64,000 nucleotides of DNA, from assembly GCF_014698795.1 (NCBI RefSeq), contig NZ_JACJTR010000033.1:1-64000 (forward strand). The letters run 5' to 3'. The position numbers were made by a program, and so were the translations under genes. Under the pieces are notes generated by a model. It worked only from the letters and a program-made list of their open reading frames with translations, made no database searches and was not told the DNA's origin. The DNA comes from Nostoc sp. FACHB-892 (GTDB taxonomy: Bacteria > Cyanobacteriota > Cyanobacteriia > Cyanobacteriales > Nostocaceae). Position 1 is the first letter of the stretch; each line of letters opens with the position of its first letter. Below are positions 27,081 through 35,850 of the stretch, in pieces.

Positions 27081-28463
27081 TTGGCAGATGTAATTTATCA
27101 AGCACAGCCACCCTTAGAATTTATTCCTCCGGCGTTTAACCCCTTATTTCTACGAGCCGTCCATCTGTTGCTACCCAGTTGGATAAATTGGCAAACATCT
27201 ATTACCCAAATTGAAGCAGACAACGTAGAGGTTCTGGTGGATCTCTATCGCCAGTTTCAGGAGGGTAAAATCCGTTTTATGCTGGCATTTCGCCATCCTA
27301 AAACAGACGATCCATTTTGTTTGACCTACTTGCTGTCTCAGCTTGTACCAAAGATAGCGCGATCGCAAAACACAGCGCTAAAATTTCCGATTCACGCTCA
27401 TTTTATCTACGATCGCGGCATTCCTTTGTGGGCAGGTTCCCATGTAGGCTGGATTGCTTCTCATTTAGGTGGGACTCCAATTCAGCGAGGTAAGGCTGAC
27501 TGGACAGGGTTACGTTCGGCGCGTGACTTATTTGCCAATGGGAAATTCCCGATGGCTGCTGCGCCAGAGGGTGCAACTAATGGTTTATCGGAAAATATCA
27601 GCCCCCTGGAACCCGGTATTGCCCAATTAGGCTTCTGGTGTGCTGAAGACTTGCACAAAGCTGAACGCCCCGAACAGGTTCTAATTGTACCAGTTGGGAT
27701 TAAATATAGTTACGTTGATGCTCCTTGGGGTGCGATCGCAAATCTTTTAAGTGAATTGGAAGCGGCTAGTGGTTTACCTGTCAATTCAGCAGAAAATGCT
27801 TCTATAGAGTCGCTTTATCCGCGATTATTAACCTTGGCAGAACATTTACTTTCACTAATGGAAAAATTTTACACGCGGTTTTATCATCTAAAGCTGCCAG
27901 ATGCCAAAACATTATTCGGAGAAATCGAAGATAGAAATAAAGCGTTAGCAGTTCGTTTACAAGCTTTATTGAATGCGGCACTACTAATATCAGAACAGTA
28001 CTTTGATTTACAGTCAAAAGGTACATTAAGTGACCGATGTCGGCGAGTAGAACAAGCAGGGTGGAATTATATATTTAGAGAAGATTTTAAAGATGTAAAA
28101 GGTATATCTGCTGTAGAAAGAGCCTTGGGCGATCGCGTGGCTGAAGAAGCGAATGCGCGGATGTGGCACATGCGTCTAGTAGAAAGTTTTGTGGCAGTAT
28201 CTGGTAATTATATTCGTGAAAAACCAACGGTAGAAAGGTTTGCTGAGACGACTTTAATTTTATGGCAAATGATTGCTAAAATCAAAGGCGATAAAGGTAT
28301 ACAGCGTCCGCAATTGGGTCAGCAAAAGGTAAAAATTACTGTGGGTAAACCCATATCTATCTCTGAGCATTATCCGGCGTATAAAGAAAATCGCTTGGCT
28401 GCTAGACAAGCTGTTGCTGATGTGACGAATGATTTGCAGCACGCATTAGAAGGATTGATTTGA
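27081..28463 (+). CDS. 1-acyl-glycerol-3-phosphate acyltransferase family protein
   Basis: A 460-residue PlsC-like acyltransferase from TTG 27081; AGGAGA about eight bases upstream decides this start, and no ATG fits. The catalytic HxxxxD-type motif is FRHPKTDDPF near residue 75, and the substrate-binding motif is APEGATNGLSE near residue 158. The C-terminal 200 residues are a long helical extension not found in simple PlsC enzymes. It probably acylates a lysophospholipid or a related lipid; the exact substrate is unknown. Confidence 0.85.
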   Translation: MADVIYQAQPPLEFIPPAFNPLFLRAVHLLLPSWINWQTSITQIEADNVEVLVDLYRQFQEGKIRFMLAFRHPKTDDPFCLTYLLSQLVPKIARSQNTALKFPIHAHFIYDRGIPLWAGSHVGWIASHLGGTPIQRGKADWTGLRSARDLFANGKFPMAAAPEGATNGLSENISPLEPGIAQLGFWCAEDLHKAERPEQVLIVPVGIKYSYVDAPWGAIANLLSELEAASGLPVNSAENASIESLYPRLLTLAEHLLSLMEKFYTRFYHLKLPDAKTLFGEIEDRNKALAVRLQALLNAALLISEQYFDLQSKGTLSDRCRRVEQAGWNYIFREDFKDVKGISAVERALGDRVAEEANARMWHMRLVESFVAVSGNYIREKPTVERFAETTLILWQMIAKIKGDKGIQRPQLGQQKVKITVGKPISISEHYPAYKENRLAARQAVADVTNDLQHALEGLI

Positions 28464-28606
28464 TTATGATGGTGAGACTATTCCTCTCCCTTACCATTAT
28501 CTGCAATTTAAATGAGGAAGAGTAAATACCTCACATTAGTAACCTAGCAAGCAAACTCATCGATAAACAGAAGAAATTAGTTTTAGCTCTCTAGAAGCAT
28601 TTTAAG

Positions 28607-29902
28607 CTATTTATCTATTGGTGGGAATTTTGCTTGTAACACAGTTTCTATCGCTGTTTGTTTTTGAGGATCTACTCCTTGGGCATATTCTAGGGGAAAT
28701 GGAATATTAATGTCTGGTATTACGCCTTTACCTTCTAGCCTTTGATTGCCGTTTACAAATACATTCGTAACTGCAACATAAAGTAAGCTGCCATCTCGCA
28801 TTAAATAAGGACGGCCTGCAAGTACGGCTCCCGCCGTTTGAGTTCCAATCACTGGGCCAATCTTACTTTGTTGAAACCCAAACGCCAGAATTTCTTTACT
28901 ACTACGACTGCCTGAGTTCACTAACATTACTACAGGTTTTTTCCATTGATAGTTATAGGTATAACGGCTTTGGTTTCGTGGAATGTTAGTGACACTGAGA
29001 TCATGTTTGGCAGTAAACATATTGAGATAACTAACATCTCCTCCACCCCATCCATCTCTTAAATCTAAAACTAAACCGTCTGCATTTTTTAAGCGACCAT
29101 AAATCAGTTCATCTTGAAGTTGTTGCTGATAGGGGTCTGCTGCATTTGACCATATATGAATATAACCAACTTTCTTACCAGCTTGCTCAATTAGCTTAAT
29201 ACTGGCTGTCTGAGCTTGCAAGAACATCGTGCTAGGATCAAAAATTTTTGGCACGACAGCAATTTCTTGCTGGCTGCTCGGTTCGGGCGATCGCTGTATC
29301 AACATTTTGACACTTTGCCCTGCTTTTCCAGCAAAAGAGTGTATTGGGTGATATGGATAATCATCAACACTTAAAATTTGATCCCCTACCTTTAAGCTAG
29401 CTTTCGCAGCAGGACTTCCATCAAGAATAGAGCTAATAAATGTTTTGCCATTGATATCTTTGGTGAATAAGCCAATATCAGTGTATTCAAGTTTCCCTTT
29501 GGGTAAAAACTGTTTTAATTGCTTATTTAAGTCAGGACTTTGAGGTAGGAAAATTCCTAAAAGCTGATAGTAAGCAGGTTCGTCTTGAGTATAAAACCGA
29601 GTATGAGAAGATTTGAGCTGAGAAAGCATTTGATTAAGCACAACAGCAGCATCTTTGCTTGAGTCAGCTTTTATTAGCTGAGGTTGATATTGTTTTTTAA
29701 TAGCCTTCCAATCTACTCCATTAAAGTTGGGATCGTAAAAGTTATCATTTACTGTTTGCCAAACTTGCTCAAAAATTTGAGTTTCTGGTTTTGCTAATAT
29801 TGGCAGAAGCGGCGAACTCAACCACATTATAAGCAAAAGAGAAATACTTAAAATAAATACTCTAGCTGAAAGTTTTAAGAAAGTAAGCTGGAATTTTCTC
29901 AT
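28607..29902 (-). CDS. S41 family peptidase, tricorn-like subgroup
   Basis: Exported serine protease of 431 residues with an N-terminal signal/anchor (FILSISLLLIMWLSSPLLPILA). An N-terminal helical domain with LKSSHTRFYT comes first, then a PDZ domain (DGSPAAKASLKVGDQILSVDD), then the core with GLVLDLRDGWGGG and the nucleophile region VNSGSRSSKEIL. The Lys of CtpA-type enzymes (TFGKG) is replaced here by TQTAGAV, so the active site probably uses the His of SSHTRF, as in tricorn-type members. It is therefore unlikely to be the D1-processing CtpA. Confidence 0.85.
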   Translation of the reverse strand: MRKFQLTFLKLSARVFILSISLLLIMWLSSPLLPILAKPETQIFEQVWQTVNDNFYDPNFNGVDWKAIKKQYQPQLIKADSSKDAAVVLNQMLSQLKSSHTRFYTQDEPAYYQLLGIFLPQSPDLNKQLKQFLPKGKLEYTDIGLFTKDINGKTFISSILDGSPAAKASLKVGDQILSVDDYPYHPIHSFAGKAGQSVKMLIQRSPEPSSQQEIAVVPKIFDPSTMFLQAQTASIKLIEQAGKKVGYIHIWSNAADPYQQQLQDELIYGRLKNADGLVLDLRDGWGGGDVSYLNMFTAKHDLSVTNIPRNQSRYTYNYQWKKPVVMLVNSGSRSSKEILAFGFQQSKIGPVIGTQTAGAVLAGRPYLMRDGSLLYVAVTNVFVNGNQRLEGKGVIPDINIPFPLEYAQGVDPQKQTAIETVLQAKFPPIDK

Positions 29903-30058
29903 GTTCTTGTGTCTCTTAAATCAGCAACTTCATCACAAGTGATGAAAATTCTTAGTTATTAGTTACGTTTGTACTATTTTGAATTTTTGTACACTGAATA
30001 TTTATCTTTGCGATAATGCAACAAATGAAATGTTTGTGATTACTGGCAACGCTAAAAT

Positions 30059-31504
30059 ATGAAAAAAAGCCTACGTTTAGTCTTAGCAGTTATTGCATTA
30101 GTGTTAATTGCTCTTTCATGGTGGAGTGTACTTAGGGTGCAGACTTCTCTTGTAGTACGCAAGATGGAACGTCAACAGATACCGTTATTATATGTAGCGC
30201 CAAAGAATGCTCAAAATGTTCCTGGTGTTTTAATTGCACATGGTTATGCAGGCTCTAAACAATTAATGCTTGCTTATGCCTACACTTTGGCTCATGCAGG
30301 TTATGCTACCATGCTGTGGGATTTTGATAGCCATGCTGCTAATACCAAACCTCTAGAAAAAAACTCACTTCAGCAGAATTTAAATCTTGCATATACAGTA
30401 CTTGTAGAGCAGCCAGAGGTAGATAAATCACGTTTGGCCACATTAGGACACTCAATGGGTAGTGGTGCTGTAATGTCTGCCGCTATCAATCAGGCTTTGC
30501 GCTATGCTGCAACTGTAGCAGTCTCACCTACAGGCGCGTCAATTACAGCAAATGTACCCCGAAACCTCTTATTACAGGCAGGAAGTTGGGAAAATAGATT
30601 TGTTGGCAATGCAAAGGGTTTACTCCAGGCTGGTGGTGGAGAAAATTACAATTTTGCTCAGGGTAAAGCAAGAAAGTTAGTTATTATCCCCAATGCCGAA
30701 CATATTACAATTTTGTTTCGCCATTCTAGTCATCAGGCTGCTAAAGATTGGCTTAATAGCACCTTCGGGATAAACAACCAGAGTAACTATGTTGATTACA
30801 GAATGCTGTGGTATTTTTTACACTTGCTGGCATGGTTAACTCTGCTTGCAGCGATCGCCCCTATTTTGGCTGAATCTTCTATTACTTACAAAACAGGACA
30901 GTTAAAAAGCTGGATGGGTTTATTAATAGCACCTTTTGTAGCTACTGGTATACTCATGTTAATCAATCGGGTAAGCGATATTGATGGCTTGGGTGGAGTA
31001 TTAGTAGGTGGAGCAGTTAGTATTTGGTTTGGAGTAGCAGGTTTAAGTTGGCTGATTGCTATGGCACCACTACAACTGCCATCAGCCAGAGCTTTGGTAA
31101 TTGGCATTACCTTGTTTATCATATTATCAGTTGGTTTTGGGGCAATGGCACAGGTAGTATGGTTAGAGTGGTGGTTAACCGCGGCACGTTTGCAAATTTT
31201 TCCTATCCTGGCAGTTGCTTGTTTTCCTTGGTTTTTAGCTTCTGGAGTGGCACAGCAAAATCTTAATTTTGGTCAGCGAACTTTGTGGTGGCTAGGACAA
31301 AGCACAGTCTTAATTGGTGGTTTTATTCTAGTGCTTTATTTTCTGCCACAACTAAGCTTTATTTACCTTTTACTGCCATTATTTCCTGTATTTATGGCGA
31401 TTTTTTCATTTTGTTCTGGGCTACTGAATAATGCTTGGGCTTATGCTATTGGTAGTACTTTATTTTTTGGTTGGGTATTAGCATCTGCCTTTCCATTATC
31501 ATAA
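30059..31504 (+). CDS. Alpha/beta hydrolase fused to a multi-span membrane domain
   Basis: A 481-residue protein. After an N-terminal membrane segment (residues 5-25), an alpha/beta hydrolase domain covers about 35-240: an oxyanion region near LIAHGYAGSKQ, nucleophile elbow GHSMGSGAV, and the likely catalytic His in NAEHITILF. The C-terminal half (about 250-481) has roughly seven hydrophobic helices and no motif I recognise. The hydrolase is probably on the outer face, acting on a lipid or peptide. The divergent neighbour is an exported protease; a shared envelope role is only inference. Confidence 0.8.
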   Translation: MKKSLRLVLAVIALVLIALSWWSVLRVQTSLVVRKMERQQIPLLYVAPKNAQNVPGVLIAHGYAGSKQLMLAYAYTLAHAGYATMLWDFDSHAANTKPLEKNSLQQNLNLAYTVLVEQPEVDKSRLATLGHSMGSGAVMSAAINQALRYAATVAVSPTGASITANVPRNLLLQAGSWENRFVGNAKGLLQAGGGENYNFAQGKARKLVIIPNAEHITILFRHSSHQAAKDWLNSTFGINNQSNYVDYRMLWYFLHLLAWLTLLAAIAPILAESSITYKTGQLKSWMGLLIAPFVATGILMLINRVSDIDGLGGVLVGGAVSIWFGVAGLSWLIAMAPLQLPSARALVIGITLFIILSVGFGAMAQVVWLEWWLTAARLQIFPILAVACFPWFLASGVAQQNLNFGQRTLWWLGQSTVLIGGFILVLYFLPQLSFIYLLLPLFPVFMAIFSFCSGLLNNAWAYAIGSTLFFGWVLASAFPLS

Positions 31505-31683
31505 ATTTTTCATTTTTCTATTTCTACTCGAACATTCCCTGCTTTAACAATTTGATGGAGAAACTCACGACTGGGGTGAGCAGTCTAGTACGTCTAGTTG
31601 GTGCTTACAGCGATCGCAAGCACCACTGACTAAGGTACAACCTGCAACCAACCTATTAGACGAAATACTGAAATAGCATCAAA

Positions 31684-32430
31684 ATGAGTAGAAAATCTCG
31701 AAAACCATTGATTGGCATTACAACTTACGGTCGCCTTGCAGCATTACCATTTTCTCTACCAAGCGAATATATAAATGCAGTCCGTGCCGCAGGTGGTATT
31801 CCCATATTGTTACCACCGGGGGAAAGTGACCCTGTCTTAGTTCTAGACTCTTTGGATGGATTAATTCTCTCTGGCGGCGGAGATATTGACCCTGTTTGCT
31901 ACAACGGTTTTGCTCATCCTACTATTTATTCTGTTGATCGCGAACGTGATGCTTTTGAATTGCAGCTTGCCAAGTTTGCCCTTGAACGCCATTTGCCAAT
32001 ATTTGGTATTTGTCGGGGTTTACAAATTCTTATCGTCATTTGTGGGGGTACTCTAATTCCTCACATTCCAAATGTCTACGGTACATCTACATTACATCGT
32101 CTAGAGCCTGAACCTGGACGACGCTTACCGACAGAACATCTTGTCAGAATAGATGTAGAAAGCCGTCTAGCTAAATGTGTACAGAATTCTCATATATCTG
32201 TAGTTTCTTGGCATCATCAAGCAGTAGATAAAGTACCATCTTCTTGGCAGATTGTTGGTCATGCTCCAGGTGATGGGGTAATTGAAGCTGTGGAGCATAA
32301 ACATCATCCTTGGGCAATTGGTGTGCAATGGCATCCTGAGCTTTCAATTTCTGATCCTAATCATCAAAAAATTTTTCAAGCTTTTGTTGAGGCTGCGCGA
32401 TCGCTTCCTCCAAAAACTGCTTGCGGCTAG
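31684..32430 (+). CDS. Class I glutamine amidotransferase, gamma-glutamyl-GABA hydrolase-like
   Basis: Cytosolic peptidase C26 family hydrolase of 248 residues. The nucleophile Cys lies in FGICRGLQ, and the catalytic His and Glu in VQWHPE. The N-terminal GLILSGGGDIDP forms the oxyanion/substrate loop. Relatives (PuuD) cleave gamma-glutamyl bonds in polyamine breakdown. No other polyamine gene is adjacent, so the substrate is open. It is convergent with the ABC-F gene, with only 16 bp between stop codons. Confidence 0.88.
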   Translation: MSRKSRKPLIGITTYGRLAALPFSLPSEYINAVRAAGGIPILLPPGESDPVLVLDSLDGLILSGGGDIDPVCYNGFAHPTIYSVDRERDAFELQLAKFALERHLPIFGICRGLQILIVICGGTLIPHIPNVYGTSTLHRLEPEPGRRLPTEHLVRIDVESRLAKCVQNSHISVVSWHHQAVDKVPSSWQIVGHAPGDGVIEAVEHKHHPWAIGVQWHPELSISDPNHQKIFQAFVEAARSLPPKTACG

Positions 32431-32446
32431 TGTAGGTTTTGGAAAG

Positions 32447-34090
32447 CTAAATCAACAATTCTTGATAGTATTGTTCGGGTTCGCTAGGTAGATATGTGGT
32501 CATTTGCAAGGTTTGTTCGCTCAACTTGTAAGCTTTGTTAATATCAATGCGACTTAATAAATCCAAATCGTGGGAAATTACCCAAAGCGCACCCTGATAT
32601 TCATTGATACCTTCTACCATTTGATTAACGGTTTCGATATCCAAATTGTTTGTTGGTTCATCAAGAATCAGCAGATCGATTTTGGAAATACTGATTATAG
32701 CGATCGCTAACCTTGCTAATTCACCCCCACTCAACACCGATGCTGGTTTGTTGACATCATCATATTTAAATAAGAAGTGTCCCAACTGTTGGCGCAAAAG
32801 CTGATAGCTAAGATTGGGGTTGGCAGTTTGCATATTTTCGATAATTGTCTGCTGGCGATTGACGATTTCGTAAGCTTGGTCGAGATATACAGCTTTAGTT
32901 GTGGATGTTGAAGCCTGCATAGCGGATGTGTTATCTCTAAGTATCGATAACTTATTTGTTACATCTGTTGCGTTATCTGTTGCCAATGTTGCCAAAATAG
33001 CTTTTGCTAGGTTTGATTTGCCAGAACCATTCGCACCAGCTATGGCTATGCGATCGCCCGAAGAAATATGAAGCTGAATATTTTCAATCAGCAGGCGTTC
33101 GCCTACCCAAAGATTTGCACCCTGAATATCAATGAGATTTCTCCGTTTTTGACTACTTTGTTCCAATTGAATACTTGTAGCCTTTGTCGTTCTGACTTTT
33201 GTCTCTGTAAATTTCTGTGTTGCCTTCTCAACAATTTCTCCATGTTTTTGTTTTGCAATTCCTGCTGTCACCTCTGCTTTTCTTTTCATTGCCCCAGCTA
33301 CAATTTTAGGAATGCTACCCGCTAGTCGCTGACCTGTTTTGCGGGATTGGGCTGCTCTTTGCTGTTCTTGTAGTGCTGAGGCTTTAGCACGTTTGAGTTC
33401 TTTTCTAGCAACTTCATGCGATCGCAATGCTGCTTCTGACTCTGTTTCTTTTTGTTCTTGATATAAAGAAAAATGACCTCCGTAAACTTGAACTCCCTCT
33501 GGCGTGAGTTCCCAAGTTGTATCTGTAAGTTGGTCTAGGAAAAATGGTTTGTGGGAAACAATGACAAATGCTCCTTCAAAGTTATTGAGAAAGTTTTTTA
33601 AACTTTCTAACGCTATCAAATCCATGTGGTTAGTTGGTTCATCTAATAGCAACACTTTTGGCTGTTGCGCTAAACCAATAGCCAAGAATAGTTTTGTGAG
33701 TTCTCCACCACTGAGATTGAATAGTGGTAAGGATAAGTCAAGCGTGGTATTGAATTGTGTTTCCAGAATTGCCTCAATATTCCACCATTCTTCAGAAACA
33801 GAACTCAGAAAATCAAGAACTGTGTCTGCTTTGATTTCCTGTTTGATAGTGCTGATTTGAGGTAAGTAGTATATTGTGCTTTGAGGCGTAATAAAACCCG
33901 TTGTGGGACTGAGTTGACCAGCTAAAATTTTTAAGAGAGTTGATTTTCCTACCCCATTAGAACCAACCAAAGCAATGCGATCGTTCTCTGCAATGCTGAG
34001 ATGAACACCTTTAAATAAAGTCCTAGTTGAGCTAAGTTCATAGCCTAAGTTTTCAGCTAACAATATTGATTTTTTCTGCATTCTTTCCAA
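32447..34090 (-). CDS. ABC-F family ATPase, ribosome-protection type
   Basis: Soluble protein of 547 residues with two ABC domains and no membrane part. Domain 1 has Walker A GSNGVGKST, signature LSGGE and Walker B VLLLDEPTNHMD. A charged interdomain linker of about 80 residues (about 205-300) follows. Domain 2 has Walker A GANGSGKSN, a low-complexity insert (TDNATDVTNKLSILRDNTSA), signature LSGGE and LLILDEPTNNLD. The architecture fits ABC-F proteins of the Msr/Vga/Lsa kind that dislodge antibiotics from ribosomes, but housekeeping roles also occur. Confidence 0.85.
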   Translation of the reverse strand: MERMQKKSILLAENLGYELSSTRTLFKGVHLSIAENDRIALVGSNGVGKSTLLKILAGQLSPTTGFITPQSTIYYLPQISTIKQEIKADTVLDFLSSVSEEWWNIEAILETQFNTTLDLSLPLFNLSGGELTKLFLAIGLAQQPKVLLLDEPTNHMDLIALESLKNFLNNFEGAFVIVSHKPFFLDQLTDTTWELTPEGVQVYGGHFSLYQEQKETESEAALRSHEVARKELKRAKASALQEQQRAAQSRKTGQRLAGSIPKIVAGAMKRKAEVTAGIAKQKHGEIVEKATQKFTETKVRTTKATSIQLEQSSQKRRNLIDIQGANLWVGERLLIENIQLHISSGDRIAIAGANGSGKSNLAKAILATLATDNATDVTNKLSILRDNTSAMQASTSTTKAVYLDQAYEIVNRQQTIIENMQTANPNLSYQLLRQQLGHFLFKYDDVNKPASVLSGGELARLAIAIISISKIDLLILDEPTNNLDIETVNQMVEGINEYQGALWVISHDLDLLSRIDINKAYKLSEQTLQMTTYLPSEPEQYYQELLI

Positions 34091-34563
34091 ACTCCTTTAA
34101 AATTATAGGCTTACGCATAGCCTCCCAATCTAGGGAAGGGTTGGGAGGTCTGCAATATGTGAAATCCTCAAAATACCGTTGAGGTTGCGTAAGTCCTGAA
34201 TTAATGCGACAGACTACTAGACTTCTTCTCTCTTCCCTATAAGGAGAAGAGTTGTGAATGAAAGCAATCCATGCTTCTATTTAGTAAAGTGAATATTTGT
34301 CACCTTGCTATGACGGGCGGTAAGTCTATTCCTACAGGCGCGTTTCCTGCCGTAGGGAAATTAGCCAACCCGAAGGGAACACTAATTCCAAAAGTGGTGA
34401 GATATTGCTTAAAACCAAAAAATTCTTTTGTCAGTCCCTGTTGCTTATAAGCAAGGGTTTTTGCTACTACTTCATTTCAGCTATCTGAGGCGTATTAAGG
34501 TTTGATTCTAGCTACATTATGGTAGCACGGGATTCCAGAAACGTAATTAAAAATGTGGGATTA
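34091..34563. other. Non-coding decay zone
   Basis: Contains the MITE-like element at 34107-34197 and repeat-like GC-rich patches near 34330-34380 (ACAGGCGCGTTTCCTGCCGTAGGG). I see no intact gene. Confidence 0.5.
34107..34197. mobile_element. Small MITE-like element with GGACTTACGCA-type ends
   Basis: About 91 bp. The left end reads AGGCTTACGCA and the right end TGCGTAAGTCCT, which are inverted relative to each other apart from one extra base. An inner hairpin has exact 8-bp arms CCTCCCAA (34121-34128) and TTGGGAGG (34141-34148). No ORF is present. The right end matches the repeat end at 113-126. No clear target duplication is visible. Confidence 0.5.
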
Positions 34564-34689
34564 CTAGCTTAAGGGTTCAATCAACCCACGTTTGACAGCT
34601 TCGCTTAACGCAGTGGCTTTTCTTAAAAGTCCTTCTTGATATACCTGCATCAGGGTTTGTAAATCTGAGCGATCGCTGTGAAGTGACAC
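34564..34689 (-). pseudogene. Orphan C-terminal gene fragment
   Basis: A short frame from GTG 34689 to TAG 34564 encodes 41 residues (starting SLHSDRSDLQTLMQVYQ, ending VKRGLIEPLS) with amphipathic, protein-like composition. The frame is open only about 18 bases further upstream, and no ribosome-binding site is visible. It looks like the tail of a lost gene; I do not recognise the family. Confidence 0.35.
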
Positions 34690-34769
34690 CAGAATAACTG
34701 CAAAAAAAGTTTATATACTAAGAAGTATTTGCAATAGTATCTAATTAAATCCGTGGAACTCAGATTGTT

Positions 34770-35212
34770 TCAAATGTTGAGTGGAAAAATTTCTAAAACT
34801 TTCTCTTTTAATACTCTATGTTTATCTAAATTTCTAAATACTTGGTAAATTATTTTACCTGGATACTCGGCATAAACTGCTTCTAGGGTTTTTTCAATAA
34901 CTTTTCACCTGTCTTAGGTTCTCCATTCCCTGACTCAATCCATTTGGATTGAACTAACCAAAGAGTATTTTTGTGTTCTTCATAATAAATTGCATCAATT
35001 CCATTATCGTTAAAACCATCAACAATTGCTTGTGCAGTTTCTTCTTCGGAAGCAGAGGCAAGACTTACTAAGCTGTAAGCAGCATAACTTCTTGATAAAC
35101 AAGCTTTTTTTCTTTCCTCTTCATTTTTTTTTATGTAATCCGACATATCAATTAAGCTTATTAATTTTTCATTAAGTTTATTTTTAATATATGTTAGTTG
35201 AAGTTGCGCCAT
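34770..35212 (-). pseudogene. AIPR-family (abortive infection phage resistance) gene remnant
   Basis: The first 109 codons (from ATG 35212) encode an N-terminal domain with ASASEEETAQAIVDGFNDNG, IDAIYYEEHKNTLWLVQSKW and SGNGEPKTGE, which I recognise as the start of AIPR proteins, normally over 500 residues. After TGE the frame stops at 34883. The next segment continues in another frame as EKTLEAVYAEYPGKIIYQVF and ends at a TGA at 34770. The simplest reading is an internal deletion plus frameshift that fused the N-terminus to another piece of the gene. It is probably a dead defence gene. Confidence 0.6.
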
Positions 35213-35261
35213 TTTGTTATCCTTGAATCTTAAAGCTAAGAATTTAAAATTTAGATAAAAA

Positions 35262-35291
35262 TCGGGACTGAGAAATACATCTCAGTCCCGA
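35262..35291 (-). terminator. Distal of two tandem terminators of ycf35
   Basis: Exact 12-bp arms TCGGGACTGAGA and TCTCAGTCCCGA. On the minus strand the hairpin is followed by TTTTTATC, a classical intrinsic terminator. Confidence 0.85.
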
Positions 35292-35299
35292 TAAAAAAG

Positions 35300-35330
35300 C
35301 GGGCTAACCGCTATTTATATGGTTAACCCG
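35300..35330 (-). terminator. Proximal of two tandem terminators of ycf35
   Basis: Arms CGGGCTAACC (35300-35309) and GGTTAACCCG (35321-35330), one mismatch. On the minus strand it is followed by CTTTTTTAT. It begins 29 bp after the ycf35 stop. Confidence 0.8.
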
Positions 35331-35359
35331 TGCAGCTTTGGGAACGCGCAGAGAAATTG

Positions 35360-35710
35360 TTATTGCAATACCAACTTCACATTGGCGTTTTGCAGACCGC
35401 GCTGTTTTACTTCAGCCAAAGTTTTGTTAACAGCATACTTTTGGTTGATGGAGTTGATCAACTCGGTTTGGTTGTGCTTTTTAGCAACGCCCCACAGGTC
35501 AGCGATTAGGTCAAAAGAACCATCGCTGTTGCGAGACCAGCCGAGGTCATATTCGCCATCCAACATAGCTACAATGTCAGAACGGACACGCTGACCGTTA
35601 TAACCACGGACATCAGCTTCAGTCTTTACGCTGATACCGAGGTCGCGCAAGGAAGCCTTGAGGATTTCGGCATCGGTGATTTTGGTACGCAGGGTGCTAA
35701 AGTGAGACAT
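35360..35710 (-). CDS. ycf35: Ycf35 (DUF1257) protein
   Basis: A 116-residue protein conserved in cyanobacteria and some algal plastids; its function is unknown. The start is ATG 35710 (MSHFSTLRTKITDAE), with a strong GGAGG a few bases upstream; the longer open frame lacks such a site. Features include LRDLGISVKTEADVRGYNGQ, a central YDLGWSRNSDGSFDLIADLWG and a C-terminal NQKYAVNKTLAEVKQRG. It lies 140 bp downstream of ycf46 on the same strand and ends in two tandem terminators, which suggests high or tightly ended expression. Confidence 0.92.
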   Translation of the reverse strand: MSHFSTLRTKITDAEILKASLRDLGISVKTEADVRGYNGQRVRSDIVAMLDGEYDLGWSRNSDGSFDLIADLWGVAKKHNQTELINSINQKYAVNKTLAEVKQRGLQNANVKLVLQ

Positions 35711-35850
35711 TTGGGTTTCCTCCAGTGAGAAGATTGAGAAAAACGACAACGGTTTGTTTTGGGCGAAGCCGCGTTAGCAGGATGCGGCTTTTTTTTAAAC
35801 TGCTAGCATTCAGAGCTAGCCTTTCCCCCTGGGATGGCAGAGGAAAGCTT

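Noticed and set aside
28607-29902. S41 protease considered as CtpA, the D1 C-terminal processing enzyme
   Set aside because: The Lys-containing TFGKG motif is replaced by TQTAGAV, and a His-containing N-terminal motif points to the tricorn-like subgroup.
32447-34090. ABC-F gene considered as an ABC transporter ATPase
   Set aside because: Two ABC domains in one chain with a charged linker, and no permease gene nearby.
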